The position numbers and the translations under genes are program-made. Source: Deltaproteobacteria bacterium (lineage in GTDB: Bacteria; Bdellovibrionota_C; UBA2361; SZUA-149; JAITKM01). Taken from it: a stretch of 8,800 bases of DNA. The DNA lies in the NCBI GenBank assembly GCA_031278395.1, contig JAITKM010000006.1, forward strand, positions 1 through 8,800, read 5' to 3'. Shown piece by piece: positions 5,721-8,800 of the stretch; position 1 is the stretch's first letter; every line of letters begins with the position of its first letter. Below the pieces are notes generated by a model. It saw only the letters and a program-made list of their open reading frames with translations. It did not search any database and was not told the DNA's origin.

Positions 5721-6740
5721 TTCCAACTTATTCTTTTGCCTAGTGTTCTTGCATAAAAAGCAATCCTTTTGCATTACGGAAAAGAAAAACATTCCACCAG
5801 GTATTCCAACTACAATCATTTGCAAAACATGTTGAGTTAAGACCATTGAGAGCGCTAAGGTTGGGTTAACGCCAATCCCGGTTAGGGCCAAGGTAGTTGC
5901 CGCTTCGATTACGCCCACTCCAGCGGGTGCAGCTGGAATTAATGAGCTAAAATTAACTACTGTCATAAATAATACTAACCCCATAATTCCGAGTTCTTGT
6001 CCAAATCCCAAAGTCACCAAGCCATATACCGATAGTTCTAGTCCCCAGATAATTATACTTAATGGGACACTAACAAATATATTTCTTAACATAAATAAAG
6101 GTTCTAAACCTTCAATAAAAACTTTAATTCTCTGCAAAGCAAAAGTAAAAAACTGATGTTTCAGCCTTTGATTAATTTGTTCTAATAATTGAAAAATTTT
6201 ATATCTAAAAATTAGCGTAGTGATTGTGAAAGCTGCTACTGCAACAAAAAAATACGTTACATAGTAAAGTCCATTGTGTTCAGCTAAATCTTGAGGTTTA
6301 GCCCATATCCCGAACAACACAATAAAATAAAGACTGATTGTGATGCCGTCGGTTAAACGTTCGGAGGCAATGCTTGCCAAAACTGTGGTGGTGCTTTGAC
6401 CTGTTGCCAAGCTGCCTGCTCTGGCGCGCACTAATTCACCCATGCGTGCCGGCAAGGTATTGTTCATAAAGAAGCCGACAATTAAACATTTAAAGGCTTT
6501 AAAAAAGGAAAGAGATTTTTTTTCAAAAAAGAAGTTCCACCGATAGGCTCGTAGGCAATAGCCGCTAAACATGGTCAGCATAGCCAGCAGGATATATTTT
6601 AAGTTGGCAGAACGTAACTGTCGAGCTAGTTCATCGAAGTCAATTCGCGTAACAACCCAAGCGATACACAATGCTGAAATTAGTAATCCAAGCCAAAAAT
6701 CAATTCTGTAATAAAAACTTTTCTTTTTAATTTGTTCCAT
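5712..6740 (-). CDS. flippase-like membrane protein, lysylphosphatidylglycerol synthase TM family
   Basis: A 342-residue polytopic membrane protein with the marks of the PF03706/UPF0104 family: NNTLPARMGELVRA (93-106), ERLTDGI (127-133) and LIPAAPAGVGVIEA (267-280), with hydrophobic segments near 15-30, 48-62, 133-146, 160-177, 222-245, 252-270 and 296-320. The family includes the flippase domain of MprF and many stand-alone proteins thought to move lipids or lipid-linked precursors. No catalytic aminoacyl-transfer domain is present, so this is not a full MprF. I chose the ATG at 6740 because a longer frame begins only with TTG (6785), has no ribosome site and adds an uncharacteristic leader. 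No glycosyltransferase or lipid gene is adjacent to suggest a substrate. Its last codons lie inside an inverted repeat. Confidence 0.88.
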   Translation of the reverse strand: MEQIKKKSFYYRIDFWLGLLISALCIAWVVTRIDFDELARQLRSANLKYILLAMLTMFSGYCLRAYRWNFFFEKKSLSFFKAFKCLIVGFFMNNTLPARMGELVRARAGSLATGQSTTTVLASIASERLTDGITISLYFIVLFGIWAKPQDLAEHNGLYYVTYFFVAVAAFTITTLIFRYKIFQLLEQINQRLKHQFFTFALQRIKVFIEGLEPLFMLRNIFVSVPLSIIIWGLELSVYGLVTLGFGQELGIMGLVLFMTVVNFSSLIPAAPAGVGVIEAATTLALTGIGVNPTLALSMVLTQHVLQMIVVGIPGGMFFFSVMQKDCFLCKNTRQKNKLEER

Positions 6741-6844
6741 AATGGCGGAAAGGTATAGCACTGAAAATGGGAAACTAAAAGGCAAAAATACAGAGTGGGT
6801 AGATAGTTGAAAGTTATAATCTTAAACAACCTCAATGGCTAATC

Positions 6845-7876
6845 TTACTTTCTGCCCACGATTATTGCTTGCCAGGGAGCTGGATAGCCTTCAATTGTTT
6901 GGTCTTGATCAGTTGTGAGCCAATCTTCGAGGCTTTGTTCTGTTCCGAGTCTAGTTTTTCTTTGTTCAGTTGTTGATAATTTTTGGAGATGTTTAATTTG
7001 CACATCTTTAAATCCGGTTCGCAGAAGCATATTTTTTAAGAGCTCAGCAGTTGGCATAAAATGAACATTTGGCATTTGGCAATAGCGATTTTCGGGAAAG
7101 AGTGCCAGTGGCTCGGCGCCGGGAATAACTAAACTTTCCAGTATGATTTGTCCGTTAGTTACCAAAGCGTCATAAATATTTCTAAGCATTTTTAAGGGAT
7201 TGCGGCGATGATAAATTACTCCCATGCACAAGACTAGATCGAAAAAATTTTTGAAGAAAGTAATATGTTCAACTCCTAAAAATTCAAAAGCAATTTGTGG
7301 GCTGCGCAGATAATGTTGAAAAAGATGAAAACTAAAAAAATTTTGTTCGACTGGTTCAAAGCCGATAATGCATTTTGGTTTAAGTTCTGTTGCTCGAAAC
7401 ATGTAGTAACCGTTGCTGCAGCCGATGTCGGCAATAGTTTTATCTGTCAGCTCTAAGTTGCAATATGTGAGTAAGCGTTGCCATTTGAGGTTGCTCTGCC
7501 ATTCAGCCTCGATGTTGTAATCAAAAATTGAGTAGGGACCTTTGCGCCAAGGTTTTAGCAGTTGAATTATGGCAGCTAAGTTTTCTTGTTCTGTAGTGGT
7601 TAAAGGCTTTTTGGTTGTAACTGAGATTGTGCCATTTGCAGAGACGACCTGAAAAGTAACATTTTCTGCGGTTGGTAGTTTAGCAAATCTTTCAATTAGT
7701 TCGGTCCAGCATTTTCTTTTAAGGAAGCTAAATCTTGCGTATCTTAGTTCATTAATTTTTTCTAAATTTTTTAGGTTGGGATAGTATAAAGTTATAGGGT
7801 CAAGATATAATAAATCTGTATCTATTTCTGTAGGATGCAAGATAGATTTTAGTTCGTGAATAATCTTATTGGACAT
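6845..7876 (-). CDS. cmoB: tRNA U34 carboxymethyltransferase CmoB
   Basis: CmoB transfers a carboxymethyl group from carboxy-S-adenosylmethionine to 5-hydroxyuridine at the tRNA wobble position, giving cmo5U. Numbering from the ATG at 7876 (343 residues), the family signature is continuous: LKPWRKGPYSIF (107-118), EAEWQSNLKWQR (123-134), the SAM-type motif IADIGCSNGYYMFR (148-161), CMGVIYHRRNPL (217-228), ESLVIPG (247-253), ENRYCQMPNVHFMPT (262-276) and EGYPAP (329-334). The E. coli enzyme has 323 residues, and the extra 20 are mostly N-terminal. A longer frame starts at GTG 7948, but a promoter-like pair would place the transcript start near 7943, which favours 7876. The partner that makes the cofactor, CmoA, is not in the window. 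Confidence 0.96.
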   Translation of the reverse strand: MSNKIIHELKSILHPTEIDTDLLYLDPITLYYPNLKNLEKINELRYARFSFLKRKCWTELIERFAKLPTAENVTFQVVSANGTISVTTKKPLTTTEQENLAAIIQLLKPWRKGPYSIFDYNIEAEWQSNLKWQRLLTYCNLELTDKTIADIGCSNGYYMFRATELKPKCIIGFEPVEQNFFSFHLFQHYLRSPQIAFEFLGVEHITFFKNFFDLVLCMGVIYHRRNPLKMLRNIYDALVTNGQIILESLVIPGAEPLALFPENRYCQMPNVHFMPTAELLKNMLLRTGFKDVQIKHLQKLSTTEQRKTRLGTEQSLEDWLTTDQDQTIEGYPAPWQAIIVGRK

Positions 7877-7949
7877 ACATTTAACATTAGAGGAGTCGCA
7901 TACAATTTTCACTACAAAAATAAAATTAATGACTTTTATAAGATTCACA

Positions 7950-7977
7950 ATTATGCTACACGTCCCGTCGTTGTCTA
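7950..7977 (-). promoter_or_regulatory. sigma70-like promoter for cmoB
   Basis: On the minus strand TAGACA (7972-7977) and CATAAT (7950-7955) each match the sigma70 consensus at 5 of 6 positions, with a 16-nt spacer. The predicted start of transcription, near 7943, is about 66 nt before the ATG at 7876 and downstream of the alternative GTG. It lies in the only divergent intergenic region of the window. Confidence 0.5.
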
Positions 7978-8004
7978 TTAATAATTTTTGAATTACACAA
8001 GCAA

Positions 8005-8607
8005 ATGAAAGAAATATTTAAAATTTTGGGAGTTATATTTACTATGTCAATTTTTACTTTAAACTCAAATGCTGCAGAGACTATTAAACTTCCTACTCCG
8101 GACAAGACAGGAGGCAAACCGTTGATGCAAGTGCTTGATAAGCGGGTTAGCACGCGTGATTATTCCGCTAAAGCTTTGGATGATAAGACGTTGAGTGATA
8201 TTTTATGGGCGGCATATGGTGTGAATATCAAGGGGACGCGCACTATTCCGACGGCGAATAATAAAAAGAATTTGAAAGTTTACGCTTTGCTGGCAAGTGG
8301 AGTTTGGTTTTATGACAGTGAAAAGCATCAGTTGGAGCAAGTTCAAAATGAGGATTTGCGTCCTGTCTTTGCCAAGCAGGATTTTGTAAAAACTGCGCCA
8401 TTGACTTTGGTTTATGTGGGCAGTGACAAAAAATACTCTGCGTTGCATGCTGGTTCGAGTTATCAGAATGTGGGGTTATATGCTGCTTCTAAAGGGCTTG
8501 CTGCAGTTGTCCGCAATTTATATGACGATGCCGAGGTCAACCAAGCCATGAAACTCACTGGCGATGATTTTGTCATTACCACTATTACAGTTGGCTGGGG
8601 CAAATAG
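8005..8607 (+). CDS. exported nitroreductase-family (SagB-like) protein
   Basis: A 200-residue FMN-dependent oxidoreductase-like protein. Residues 1-23 form a Sec signal peptide (KEIFK, a hydrophobic core, then SNA with likely cleavage after A23), so it should act outside the cytoplasm. The mature part opens IKLPTPDKTGGKPLM (27-41), followed by the FMN-contact region KRVSTRDYS (46-54) and LSDILWAAYGVN (63-74). The later segment SSYQNVGLYAASKGLAAVVRN (151-171) matches the second conserved nitroreductase block (QNxxLxAxxxGL). The length is near that of the small nitroreductase-fold proteins. The ribosome site is weak, but the ATG at 8005 is the only start that preserves the signal peptide. The gene is divergent from cmoB. 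Physiological substrate and reductant are unknown; such proteins may reduce nitro compounds, quinones or other substrates. Confidence 0.9.
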   Translation: MKEIFKILGVIFTMSIFTLNSNAAETIKLPTPDKTGGKPLMQVLDKRVSTRDYSAKALDDKTLSDILWAAYGVNIKGTRTIPTANNKKNLKVYALLASGVWFYDSEKHQLEQVQNEDLRPVFAKQDFVKTAPLTLVYVGSDKKYSALHAGSSYQNVGLYAASKGLAAVVRNLYDDAEVNQAMKLTGDDFVITTITVGWGK

Positions 8608-8671
8608 TAGGCTGAATAGTAGGCTGTGTTCTGGAGTAGGCTGCTGGAGTAGGCTGTGTTCTGGTGTAGGG
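8606..8671 (+). repeat. GTAGGCTG minisatellite after the nitroreductase gene
   Basis: AGTAGGCTG occurs at 8606-8614, 8618-8626, 8635-8643 and 8648-8656, with a degenerate GTGTAGGG at 8664-8671. A 17-bp unit (8618-8634) recurs exactly at 8648-8664, giving a 30-bp higher-order period. The array begins inside the TAG stop of the gene, producing tandem stop codons. GTGTAGGGT recurs at 8734-8742. No terminator hairpin is seen. Confidence 0.85.
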
Positions 8672-8703
8672 TTCTTTTATAATCTTTTTATGATAATTCC
8701 AAT

Positions 8704-8739
8704 ATGAAACGAATTTTTACTTGCTTGTTTTTAGTGTAG
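8704..8739 (+). pseudogene. possible truncated signal-peptide start
   Basis: An ATG opens 11 codons, MKRIFTCLFLV, that look like the start of a secreted protein or lipoprotein. A TAG at 8737-8739 then ends it, inside a copy of the GTGTAGGGT motif from the adjacent minisatellite. The same frame then stays open to the end of the window with a hydrophobic, AT-rich translation. It has no ribosome site. It could be a gene broken by a repeat-derived stop, or chance. Confidence 0.2.
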
Positions 8740-8800
8740 GGTATTTTTTTAAAGATAACTATTAAATATTACTATCTAAAAATTATACTATTTTCAATGG

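Noticed and set aside
6741-6785. TTG-started N-terminal extension of the flippase-like protein
   Set aside because: It has a rare start codon and no ribosome site; the ATG at 6740 gives a typical family N-terminus.
8203-8448. 81-codon minus-strand open frame
   Set aside because: It is antisense to the nitroreductase gene and has no recognisable features.
8655-8683. Promoter-like pair TGTGTT / TATAAT after the minisatellite
   Set aside because: The -10 and the 17-nt spacing are good, but the -35 is poor and no supported gene follows.

Overview
The window is low-GC bacterial DNA with a compact minus-strand block of recognisable genes (about 1370-7876) between two plus-strand outer zones. It suggests a Gram-negative-type (two-membrane) anaerobe or facultative anaerobe. 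It encodes a Tat-exported DUF362 protein, Tat translocase genes, a polytopic NapH/NapG-like iron-sulfur protein, a periplasmic-type nitroreductase and the tRNA-modifying enzyme CmoB. I cannot name the phylum from sequence alone. No RNA gene, CRISPR array or transposase was seen.

Left zone (1-1369): an AT-rich, repeat-laden accessory unit. One unrecognised plus-strand ORF (262-1074) lies between two identical 76-bp direct repeats (44-119 and 1277-1352). Its upstream DNA carries tandem copies of CTAGATTAA and a 15-bp palindrome. Its first codons hold a 36-bp tandem repeat. Its stop codon is followed in another frame by 39 open codons that look like a displaced C-terminus, and by a large imperfect inverted repeat. 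The right 76-bp copy ends 17 bp from the stop of the neighbouring gene. This is the least explained part of the window.

Central redox/export block (minus strand, read from high to low coordinates): RNase HI-like gene (5593-4988), NapH-NapG-like fusion (4980-3346), tatA (3333-3127), tatC (3130-2426, overlapping tatA by ATGA) and a DUF362 protein with a textbook twin-arginine signal (2293-1370). The first four are almost contiguous. The DUF362 gene follows after 132 bp holding a 15-bp-arm inverted repeat. Two putative Tat clients, one of them an internal Tat motif inside a membrane protein, therefore sit beside the Tat machinery. My inference is a membrane-bound electron-transfer module whose exported parts need Tat.

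Right zone: a flippase-like membrane protein of the lysylphosphatidylglycerol synthase TM family (6740-5712) and cmoB (7876-6845) continue on the minus strand. A periplasmic-type nitroreductase (8005-8607) is divergent from cmoB. Past it lie a GTAGGCTG-type minisatellite and a very short ORF that looks like the start of a signal peptide cut off by a stop codon.
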